Assembly: GCA_015055975.1 (NCBI GenBank)
Contig: SVHF01000012.1
Span: forward strand, 1-48,875
DNA length: 48,875 bases
Source of the DNA: Clostridiales bacterium
Lineage (GTDB): Bacteria > Bacillota > Clostridia > Christensenellales > UBA3700
Reading direction: 5' to 3'
A model generated the notes under the pieces. It saw only the letters and a program-made list of their open reading frames with translations. It made no database searches and was not told the DNA's origin. The position numbers and the translations under genes were made by a program. Shown in pieces: positions 26,695 through 33,761 of this stretch; position 1 is the first letter of the stretch, and every line of letters begins with the position of its first letter.

Positions 26695-28983
26695 CTATTT
26701 TCCTATGCTGTTTTGAGCATCTTTTTGAGTTTTGAAGATTCCTTCATTATTTCTTACTTCTTTTATGCACTTGAACGTAATTAAACTAGAATATTCTTTG
26801 TTCTTATTAATGACAAATGCTCTAACTACTTTCCCATCTTTAACGATGAATTTATTGAATACGAAGAATAACAATACATATACTAAGCCAAGTAACAAAA
26901 CTACAACAGCAATTATAACCCCAACTACAGCACCCACATTTATGCCACGTCCTGGTTTTGCTTCATCTTGAGTTCCTTTTTCGGCATAAGTTTGTTCTGC
27001 TTGAGTTAATATATTGTAATTTGAAACCTTTGCTTTTTGATCGGCATCTAACTCATTATATGCAGCTCTAGCTGCATCAATCTTTGCTTTACACTCTTGT
27101 GTATATTCAACTGTACCGATTTTGTTTATTAAATCAATAGTATTTGCAACAGCCACCTCTTTCCATTGTGCATATAAAACAAAATTACTATTTAATATGT
27201 ATTTATCGCCTTTTTTATATGAATCACCAGTTCCGTCTTGTTTAGTGTTCCATCCAACAAAAGCATATCCTTTTAAGAAAACGCCAACTTCACTTGCATC
27301 TTTTAGTGTAACTTCAGTGCCTTTAATATATGATTCTCCGTCTGTACCTCTTCCGCCATTTGCGTTGTATTCTATCTCATAACCAACATCAAAATTTGCA
27401 GAAATTAAATAATCTTTATCTACAGTTATGGTAATAGTGTTTTTCATCATTACTACTTTTGAATTAACAATCCAATATTCTAGTGCGTATCCGCTTTTTG
27501 AAACAGCTTTAAGCGTTATTTCTGTACCAGCAATATAAGAATCACCATAAATGCTTGCACCAGCTACGCGGCCATTTGTTGTTGGTTTCAATTTAACTGT
27601 ATAGAACGTCGCGTCAATTGCACCTGAAGCGCCAATAATTCCATCTGCACGTGTACCACCTTCGTAGTATGTTGCGACTTTATCGGAACTATCTAAGGCT
27701 TCAGTACCTAAAACTTGAGTGATAGCTGCTTCTTCGCCATATCCAATACTTATATTGTAATAATCTGAATAATCGACATATGTCTCAACACCGCCACTTA
27801 TCGCTTTGCCATTAGTTTTAATTGGCACATATAATTCAGGATTGCCTACGTTTTTTGAAATCAAAACTGGATGCGTAAAGTCAGGCGTGTATTTATGCTC
27901 ATATTCTGTTGCTTGTTTTGTGTACATAATACCATCTTCACGATATCCAGCAGCTGTTTCACAATTAGTATCTATCTTACAATCTTGAGATGAAACAATT
28001 GAAGTCTCACCAGTTATTTCGCCATATACACAATTTACCAAAGATAAAGATCCTACGTCACGATATACACCAACATCACTACGAATCATTTCATTTGTTG
28101 AAGTTTTATAGTAATAATTATCTGCAATAATACTATTTACAATAGCAGAATTATATTCACTGTTATAGCCTAAACCACCTCCACAACTTATACCTCCTGT
28201 TGTGATATTTCCAGTAACTGTACAATTTGTTAAATATACTTGCCCATCATAACAGTTAATTGCGCCACCTATTTCTGCAGATGAATTATTAGAAATAACT
28301 GTATTATTTGCACACAATAATCCAGTTACTTCCATTGCGCCACCACCACTTTTTGTTGTTCTATTTTCTGACAATGAGCATCCATCGAGTACCATTGCAC
28401 AACTATTTCCAGCATATAATCCGGCGCCATATTCTCTAACATTTCTTACAATATTGCAATTCTTTAAAGTAGCGTCCCCGGTATATGAAAATACACCACC
28501 ATTTGAATTTGTGATTGTAACATTCTCCATTGTTAAAGTTCCATAACTCCAACGAACAGCATAGCTTCCATCAAAATAATCTGTATCACCGCCTCCGATA
28601 ATTGTCATGTTTTTTAAAACAAAATCTCCACTATCAAGATCAAATACACCAAAATCAGAAGCATTTTCGTTTAATGTTCCATCCGGATTAACAAAAGGTT
28701 CTGGAACAGTAATTGTCGCGCCGTGCCCATCTAATTCCAAATCTTCATTTTCAACTTCGATTCTTTCCGTAATTATTATTGTCGTGTTAGAGCTTGCATC
28801 TTCTAATGCACTTTGTAATTCAGCCAAATTAGATACTGTTATTCTCTCTGCATACGAAATCTCTTTTGATTTACTATTAAACGCATTAGAAACGGCTAAA
28901 ACGCCTATCAACAAAAATGCTATTAAAAGACATGATAATACGATTGTAAGTTGCTTATTTGCACTTTGTTTAAAATCCCTCAT
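26695..28983 (-). CDS. Membrane-anchored surface protein, same architecture (copy B)
   Basis: A 762-residue paralogue of the preceding surface protein with the same domain order: signal segment (MRDFKQSANKQ then hydrophobic), beta-helix (ENVTITNSNGGVFSYTG, GGAINCYDGQ), shared GYREDGIMYT and YYEGGTRADGIIGASGAID blocks, divergent B-repeat, InlB-type repeat (EYNANGGRGT, GYAFVGWNT, FVLYAQW), helical segment, a C-terminal membrane helix and the tail NKFIVKDGKVVRAFVI... ending QKDAQNSIGK. I start at the ATG 28981-28983, because an earlier ATG (28998) lies within the GGGAGAG Shine-Dalgarno region. The gene has its own promoter and terminator, so each copy is monocistronic. Confidence 0.85.
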   Translation of the reverse strand: MRDFKQSANKQLTIVLSCLLIAFLLIGVLAVSNAFNSKSKEISYAERITVSNLAELQSALEDASSNTTIIITERIEVENEDLELDGHGATITVPEPFVNPDGTLNENASDFGVFDLDSGDFVLKNMTIIGGGDTDYFDGSYAVRWSYGTLTMENVTITNSNGGVFSYTGDATLKNCNIVRNVREYGAGLYAGNSCAMVLDGCSLSENRTTKSGGGAMEVTGLLCANNTVISNNSSAEIGGAINCYDGQVYLTNCTVTGNITTGGISCGGGLGYNSEYNSAIVNSIIADNYYYKTSTNEMIRSDVGVYRDVGSLSLVNCVYGEITGETSIVSSQDCKIDTNCETAAGYREDGIMYTKQATEYEHKYTPDFTHPVLISKNVGNPELYVPIKTNGKAISGGVETYVDYSDYYNISIGYGEEAAITQVLGTEALDSSDKVATYYEGGTRADGIIGASGAIDATFYTVKLKPTTNGRVAGASIYGDSYIAGTEITLKAVSKSGYALEYWIVNSKVVMMKNTITITVDKDYLISANFDVGYEIEYNANGGRGTDGESYIKGTEVTLKDASEVGVFLKGYAFVGWNTKQDGTGDSYKKGDKYILNSNFVLYAQWKEVAVANTIDLINKIGTVEYTQECKAKIDAARAAYNELDADQKAKVSNYNILTQAEQTYAEKGTQDEAKPGRGINVGAVVGVIIAVVVLLLGLVYVLLFFVFNKFIVKDGKVVRAFVINKNKEYSSLITFKCIKEVRNNEGIFKTQKDAQNSIGK

Positions 28984-29006
28984 TATGTGCTCTCCCATTA
29001 TTTCCT

Positions 29007-29042
29007 ATTTTATCATATAATATGATACGCAACAAAAGTGCT
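29007..29042 (-). promoter_or_regulatory. Promoter-operator of surface protein copy B
   Basis: Minus strand TTGTTG (29030-29035), 17-bp spacer, TAAAAT (29007-29012), with palindrome ATCATATTATATGAT at 29012-29026. It is identical over 36 bp to the copy A promoter. The leader here is short, about 17 nt. Confidence 0.7.
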
Positions 29043-29062
29043 TCAAAATCGCATTTTTGCAT

Positions 29063-29091
29063 AAAAAAAGGAAAGATATTCATCTTCCCTT
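29063..29091 (-). terminator. Rho-independent terminator after thrS
   Basis: Minus strand AAGGGAAGAT-GAAT-ATCTTTCCTT followed by a T run: 10-bp stem with one wobble. Confidence 0.85.
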
Positions 29092-29097
29092 AAATGG

Positions 29098-29150
29098 TTA
29101 AGTCGTAAGGAAAATGTCTTTTTGAAAAACAAATTCCTTCAACGACTTAA
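29098..29150. repeat. 53-nt inverted repeat between thrS and its terminator
   Basis: Outer arms TTAAGTCGT (29098-29106) and ACGACTTAA (29142-29150) are perfect; inner AAGGAA / TTCCTT also pair, giving a long imperfect hairpin directly after the thrS stop. It could protect the thrS 3' end. Confidence 0.55.
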
Positions 29151-29157
29151 TTATGAA

Positions 29158-31095
29158 TTAGTCCAATCTAAATGTTGAAACTTCGTTTTGCACTCTTGCA
29201 ATGAAGTCTTCAACGCTCATTGAACCTAATTTGCCATCTGTTCTTCTATCTACAGAAACTGTTCCATTTTCAACTTCTTTATCACCAACAACTAGAAGAT
29301 ATGGGATCTTTTCATTTCTAGCTTCCATAATCTTTTTACCTAGTGTTTCGTTTCTAACGTCAGCTTCTGCTCTAATATTTAGATAAGATAGTCTTCTTAC
29401 AAGGTCATTACAGTAATCTGCAGCTCTATCTGTGATTGCTAAAATCTTAGCTTGAACTGGAGCGCACCATACTGGGAATGCACCTGCAAATTTTTCGATC
29501 ATCAATGCTATTGTTCTTTCGTAGCATCCAATAGATGTTCTATGGATGATATAAGGTCTTACCTTATTACCCTTTTCATCGATATATGACATATCAAATC
29601 TATCAGCATTGAACATATCTACTTGGATAGTAATTAATGTATCTTCTTTACCATATACATTCTTAACTTGGATATCTAACTTTGGTCCATAGAATGCAGC
29701 TTCACCAATACCAATAGAATATGTTAATCCAAGGTCATCCAAAATTGTCTTCATTGTAGATTCAGCCTTTTCCCAAACTTCTGGAGCATCAATGAATTTA
29801 ACTTTATCATTTGGATCCCACTTAGAGAATCTATATGAAACGTCTTCAGAAAGACCTGTTATCTTTAGCATGAATCTAGCTAATTCCAAACATCCTTTGA
29901 ATTCTTCTTCTAATTGGTCTGGTCTTAAGATCAAGTGACCTTCAGAAATTGTAAATTGTCTTACACGGATAAGACCATGCATTTCACCAGAGTTTTCATT
30001 TCTAAACAATGTAGATGTTTCACCATATCTCTTTGGTAAATCTTTGTAAGATTTAAGACCGTTCTTATAAACCATGTATTGGAATGGACATGTCATAGGA
30101 CGAAGAGCAAATACTTCATCATCTTTTTCTTCATCGCCTAATACGAACATACCATCTTTGTAGTGATCCCAGTGTCCTGAAATCTTATATAAATCTGACT
30201 TAGCCATATAAGGAGTCTTTGTTCTAATATATCCACGTCTATATTCTTCATCTTCAACGAATCTTGAAAGGATTTCGAATAACTTAGCACCCTTTGGCAT
30301 TAATAGTGGTAAACCTTGTCCGATATATTCATTTGTCATGAAGATGCCCATTTCTCTACCAAGTTTATTATGGTCTCTCTTTTTAGCTTCTTCTTGCATT
30401 TGAACATATTCTTGAAGATCTGACTTCTTATCAAAACATGTTCCGTAGATTCTTGTTAACATCTTGTTCTTTTCATTACCTCTCCAGTAAGCACCTGTAA
30501 TAGATAACAATTTAAATGCTTTAATCATACCTGTAGATGGGATATGAGGGCCAGCACATAGATCTACGAAATCTCCTTGTCTATAGAAAGAGATAACAGC
30601 ATCTTTTGGAAGGTCGTTGATTAATTCAACTTTATAATCTTCCTTAAATCCGTTCATAAGCTTAAGAGCTTCAGCTCTTGGAAGTTCAAATCTTTCCATT
30701 TTATAATCAGCTTTGATGATGCTCTTCATCTCTTGCTCAATCTTTTCTAAATCATCTGTAGTTATTGGAGTCTTAAAATCTATATCATAATAGAATCCAT
30801 CATCAATAGCAGGACCTATTGCAAGCTTTGATGTTGGGTAAATGTTCTTAATTGCTTGAGCTAAGATGTGAGAACATGTATGACGATACATTCTCTTTCC
30901 CTCATCATCTTTGAATGTCAAAATTTCTAATGTTGCATCTTCATTGATGACATGATTCATTTCGACAACATTGCCATTAACTTTAGCTCCTAGAGCTACT
31001 CTAGCCAAACCTTCTGATAAATCTTTAGCAATATCTAAAACAGATAATCCGTTTTGATATTCTTTTTGGCTTCCGTCTTTTAGTGTAATTAACAT
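29158..31095 (-). CDS. thrS: Threonyl-tRNA synthetase
   Basis: A 645-residue class II aminoacyl-tRNA synthetase. N-terminal TGS domain (MLITLKDGSQKEYQNG), editing domain with H72, H76 (HTCSH), C180 and H184 (CAGPH), catalytic core with zinc ligands C336, H387 and H518, and C-terminal anticodon-binding domain (APVQAKILAITD). The core motif 2 region reads MTCPFQYMVYK and RYGETSTLFRNENSGEMHGL, the variant seen in many clostridial ThrRS rather than the classic CPGH type; zinc ligands are retained. GGAGGAT is upstream of the ATG. Expression is controlled by a T-box leader with Thr specifier. Confidence 0.97.
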   Translation of the reverse strand: MLITLKDGSQKEYQNGLSVLDIAKDLSEGLARVALGAKVNGNVVEMNHVINEDATLEILTFKDDEGKRMYRHTCSHILAQAIKNIYPTSKLAIGPAIDDGFYYDIDFKTPITTDDLEKIEQEMKSIIKADYKMERFELPRAEALKLMNGFKEDYKVELINDLPKDAVISFYRQGDFVDLCAGPHIPSTGMIKAFKLLSITGAYWRGNEKNKMLTRIYGTCFDKKSDLQEYVQMQEEAKKRDHNKLGREMGIFMTNEYIGQGLPLLMPKGAKLFEILSRFVEDEEYRRGYIRTKTPYMAKSDLYKISGHWDHYKDGMFVLGDEEKDDEVFALRPMTCPFQYMVYKNGLKSYKDLPKRYGETSTLFRNENSGEMHGLIRVRQFTISEGHLILRPDQLEEEFKGCLELARFMLKITGLSEDVSYRFSKWDPNDKVKFIDAPEVWEKAESTMKTILDDLGLTYSIGIGEAAFYGPKLDIQVKNVYGKEDTLITIQVDMFNADRFDMSYIDEKGNKVRPYIIHRTSIGCYERTIALMIEKFAGAFPVWCAPVQAKILAITDRAADYCNDLVRRLSYLNIRAEADVRNETLGKKIMEARNEKIPYLLVVGDKEVENGTVSVDRRTDGKLGSMSVEDFIARVQNEVSTFRLD

Positions 31096-31332
31096 ATTTA
31101 ATCCTCCAATAATATAAAAATACGTCCCTATGCATTTGCATAAGGACGAGTAATCGCGGTTCCACCTTATTTATAGTTTTCACTATCTCTTAATTTCATC
31201 TTTACGTGATGTAACGGCTTTTTCAATTGGTGGTATTTATTTAGTTATTGTACGTCTTCTCAGCACCCGACGCTCTCTGTGACAAATCGCTTAATAAACG
31301 TGTCCTATTGTGTGTTTCCACTTGCTATTGTA
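31096..31332 (-). promoter_or_regulatory. T-box riboswitch leader of thrS
   Basis: The conserved T-box GGTGGAACCGCG is on the minus strand at 31155-31166, and the Stem I AG-bulge/distal loop region (GAGAGCGTCGGGTGCTGAGA) lies upstream. ACC codons at 31229-31234 (TACCACCA) fit a threonine specifier, matching thrS. A terminator (31116-31148) follows the T-box, so uncharged tRNA-Thr should favour antitermination. Confidence 0.92.
31116..31148 (-). terminator. T-box-regulated terminator of thrS
   Basis: Minus strand CGTCCTTATGCA-AA-TGCATAGGGACG followed by TATTTTT; 12-bp stem, immediately upstream of the thrS Shine-Dalgarno. Confidence 0.88.
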
Positions 31333-31338
31333 GTTAGT

Positions 31339-31367
31339 ATTGTAGTCTCAATTAGTATAATTGTCAA
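31339..31367 (-). promoter_or_regulatory. Promoter of the thrS T-box transcript
   Basis: Minus strand consensus TTGACA (31362-31367), 17-bp spacer, TACAAT (31339-31344), just 7 nt after the stop of the upstream kinase-like gene. Confidence 0.72.
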
Positions 31368-31373
31368 ACAAAA

Positions 31374-31973
31374 TTATAATATCTTCTTTTTCTTAGCGTA
31401 ATCTACAATGACATCTACGCACTCATCTATACCTATACTTGAAGACAAACTAAGGTCATAACTTGATGCTTTTCCCCACTCATCATCAGTATAGAAATTA
31501 AAGTATTTTGCTCTTTCTTTATTCTTCTTATTAATTGTAGCTTCTGCACTTGCTGCATCTATTCCATAATAAGTAATTGCTCTAAATACTTTATCTTGCA
31601 TAGGCGCAGTTATAAATACATTTAATACATTAGCATGGTCTTTTAGGATGAAGCTTGAGCATCTTCCTACAATTACACATGATTCTTCATCTGCTAACTT
31701 CTTGATAGTATCAAATGTAGCAAAAGCAACAGATTGTGTTGGAGTATTAATATTAATTGGATCTACCATTCCATTTGAGAAAAAACCATTCCAGAATGGT
31801 TCTTTCTTCTCATCATTCTCTTTGACAAAATCTGCGGCGTATCCAGCTTCATTTGCGACCTTTTTGATTAATTCCTCATCATAGAACTTAATCTTTAATT
31901 TCTTGGCTAATTCTTGCGCGATATATCTACCGCCAGATCCATATTCTCTACCAATTGTAATTACAAAGCTCAT
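31374..31973 (-). CDS. Cytidylate kinase-like family protein
   Basis: A 199-residue P-loop-fold protein of the cytidylate kinase-like family (distinct from true Cmk). The N-terminal nucleotide-binding segment is VITIGREYGSGGRYIAQELA, followed by YDEELIKKVANEAG and a CVIVGRCSSFIL strand-loop; downstream are ITAPMQDKVFRA and the KKNKERAKYFNFYTDDEWG lid-like region. The substrate is unknown. AAGGAG lies upstream of the ATG. It is monocistronic, with the thrS promoter beginning within a few bases of its stop. Confidence 0.85.
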   Translation of the reverse strand: MSFVITIGREYGSGGRYIAQELAKKLKIKFYDEELIKKVANEAGYAADFVKENDEKKEPFWNGFFSNGMVDPININTPTQSVAFATFDTIKKLADEESCVIVGRCSSFILKDHANVLNVFITAPMQDKVFRAITYYGIDAASAEATINKKNKERAKYFNFYTDDEWGKASSYDLSLSSSIGIDECVDVIVDYAKKKKIL

Positions 31974-32049
31974 AAGTATCTCCTTAGATTATATCTAAGA
32001 AAATAATATCACAAATACGACACGAATTAAATATCTATGCAAATTGGTT

Positions 32050-32090
32050 ATGATACTCTTTTTTACTTTTCAGGTCAAAAAAAGTATCAT
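32050..32090 (-). terminator. AT-rich hairpin downstream of the AbiE operon
   Basis: Minus strand ATGATACTTTTTTT, 12-nt loop, AAAAAAGAGTATCAT: a 14-15-bp stem with one wobble, 12 nt after the toxin stop. It lacks a G/C core, so its strength as a terminator is uncertain. Confidence 0.5.
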
Positions 32091-32102
32091 TAATACATTA
32101 TA

Positions 32103-33011
32103 TTAAACGAATAATTTGCTATCTATTATTGTTTGTAGAGCTCCTATGACTTCTTTGTATTCGCATGGCTTTATTAATAAAACTTTTGTCGTTTCATTAT
32201 AATCTCGATCGAAATAGGCTGTTTGTATAATATCTGCAAGCACTTTGTTAATATTAATATTATCCTGCGAGGAAAGACTCGTTTTATTGCGTTTCCTGTC
32301 TTCTCTTACTTGTGCAACCAACTCTTTGATTTTTGTGTCATTTATATCAATTTTCGACAATAAGCGACTTAAATCATAAATATGCCTTGAGTTTCTAGTT
32401 GGAACTTCTCTTAAATAATAGTCACATATCGCAAATACTTTATCTATAAATGTTCGTTCTAAAGATTGAGATAACACAAAGAATTCCCCCAAATTATACT
32501 CACGTATCTTTTCTTCGTTTTTAGAATCAATAAACTCCCTGATGTAAGAACCAACTTCAACTCGTACACTTGGATAGGCTTTTTGAATAAATACTATTTC
32601 TACTTGCAAATACGGTTTAATCGTTGGCGAATTGAATATAGCGGGATATCCTACTTGGTATAGATTGTAGTTTGCGTGAGAGTGATTAATAACTTGTGCT
32701 TCATTTAGAATTTTAAATCCTAGACTATCACATACCTCTATAATAGTTTTGTTTGCTTTTCTTTTATTGCCCTGTGTAAAGTGTTCAAGATCTAACGTTA
32801 AATCTATGTCTTCAGAAAATCTATCTATAATATGGAAGCACTTGGATAAACTAGTTCCCCCTTTAAATAACAAACCCGGTACCTTCTGAGAAAGTTCTTT
32901 TAGTAACAACGTAACATAATAATCTTTCTCTACATACGCATTTGTTAAATTAAATTGTTTTCCAGTTGCTTCAACTAATTCTTTAAACTCTTGTTCGTTC
33001 TTAAATAGCAT
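32103..33011 (-). CDS. abiEii: AbiEii-type nucleotidyltransferase toxin
   Basis: A 302-residue DNA polymerase beta-fold nucleotidyltransferase, the toxin partner of AbiE-type (type IV) toxin-antitoxin and abortive infection systems. From the ATG at 33009-33011 (GAGGT 8 nt upstream; an upstream start lacks this spacing) the key motifs are EKDYYVTLLL (28-37), GGTSLSK (51-57) and the catalytic SEDIDL (D68, D70). Related toxins such as MenT add nucleotides to tRNA acceptor stems; whether this one does is inference. The start overlaps the antitoxin stop by 11 nt, coupling the pair. Confidence 0.88.
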   Translation of the reverse strand: MLFKNEQEFKELVEATGKQFNLTNAYVEKDYYVTLLLKELSQKVPGLLFKGGTSLSKCFHIIDRFSEDIDLTLDLEHFTQGNKRKANKTIIEVCDSLGFKILNEAQVINHSHANYNLYQVGYPAIFNSPTIKPYLQVEIVFIQKAYPSVRVEVGSYIREFIDSKNEEKIREYNLGEFFVLSQSLERTFIDKVFAICDYYLREVPTRNSRHIYDLSRLLSKIDINDTKIKELVAQVREDRKRNKTSLSSQDNININKVLADIIQTAYFDRDYNETTKVLLIKPCEYKEVIGALQTIIDSKLFV

Positions 33012-33624
33012 AATCCAATACCTCACTATTGATCAAATTTCGTATTGTATTATTAGGAAAATTCTTTGACATTTCAATAAGTTGTTTTTTACTAACTTTA
33101 TTCATTTGAATAAACTTCGCAATTTCACTTCTTGCAAAATCATTAATTTCCCTAACCTCACTAATATTGCTCAATAATTGTAGTATTGTATAGGCAGCGT
33201 AATTTTCATTAGTAATAGTGGTTCTTGATTTCCTTATAATATATCTCATTCCGCAAATATTAACAGTTCTTTTTCTAGTAGACTCTTTGTTTGTTACAAA
33301 CTCTTGTGTGTGTGGAACTTGATTTGTGATTGAAAAATAGTTTAATGACGTCAACCCGCTTAAAACGCCGAATCTATTATTGCCATCTTCAATATATTTT
33401 TTAATAGCAACACTTTCGGCTGAGATTGTTGTCTCCCCAAACCATCGATTTTCAGAAAAATAATAAACACCTCTTGAAAATTTCTTAATTCTATTCTCGT
33501 TTTCAGCGTTGTGTAACAACTTAAAAATATAAACACGAGAATACTGAGGGAATTCATTTATTATTTCCTCTAAAAAAATAGGTTTATTGATGCCAAACTT
33601 CTCTTTCAATTTTTCTATAAACAC
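33001..33624 (-). CDS. abiEi: AbiEi-type antitoxin and transcriptional autoregulator
   Basis: A 207-residue protein with an N-terminal winged-helix segment (KPIFLEEIINEFPQYSRVYIFKLL, FSRGVYYFSE) and a C-terminal antitoxin domain, as in AbiEi/DUF6088 proteins. The start codon is GTG (33622-33624), with TAGGT about 8 nt upstream. AbiEi proteins counter AbiEii non-covalently and repress their own promoter by binding inverted repeats; suitable inverted repeats occur here. The pair sits between the thrS-linked kinase gene and the ABC exporter, without integrase or other phage genes. Confidence 0.85.
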   Translation of the reverse strand: MFIEKLKEKFGINKPIFLEEIINEFPQYSRVYIFKLLHNAENENRIKKFSRGVYYFSENRWFGETTISAESVAIKKYIEDGNNRFGVLSGLTSLNYFSITNQVPHTQEFVTNKESTRKRTVNICGMRYIIRKSRTTITNENYAAYTILQLLSNISEVREINDFARSEIAKFIQMNKVSKKQLIEMSKNFPNNTIRNLINSEVLDYAI

Positions 33625-33641
33625 ACCTGTTTACCTATCAA

Positions 33642-33681
33642 TAGTATACTAATTTATACAATTATTGTCAAATTTAGTATA
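33642..33681. promoter_or_regulatory. Candidate AbiEi operator: inverted repeats around the promoter
   Basis: TAGTATACTA is a perfect palindrome over the -10 (33642-33651). TATACTAATTT (33645-33655) and AAATTTAGTATA (33670-33681) on the plus strand form an inverted pair flanking the spacer and -35. Confidence 0.55.
33643..33671 (-). promoter_or_regulatory. Promoter of abiEi-abiEii
   Basis: Minus strand consensus TTGACA (33666-33671), 17-bp spacer, TATACT (33643-33648). Confidence 0.72.
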
Positions 33682-33698
33682 TTCATTTATTTTGCAAT

Positions 33699-33736
33699 AA
33701 AAAAGGGATTTGAGCACACTATGTGCCTAAATCCCT
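33699..33736 (-). terminator. Rho-independent terminator of the MarR-ABC exporter operon
   Basis: Minus strand AGGGATTT ... GCACA-TAG-TGTGC ... AAATCCCT followed by TTTTT: long stem with a single internal mismatch region. Confidence 0.88.
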
Positions 33737-33761
33737 ATGTGGACTTATTATAACACAGGTT

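Noticed and set aside
26580..29042. The two identical 36-bp segments as CRISPR repeats or attachment sites
   Set aside because: Only two copies 2.4 kb apart, each at the same place relative to a paralogous gene and containing promoter boxes; they are duplicated promoters.
32103..33624. AbiE genes as part of a prophage or integrative element
   Set aside because: No integrase, tRNA gene, direct repeats or structural genes are seen around them.
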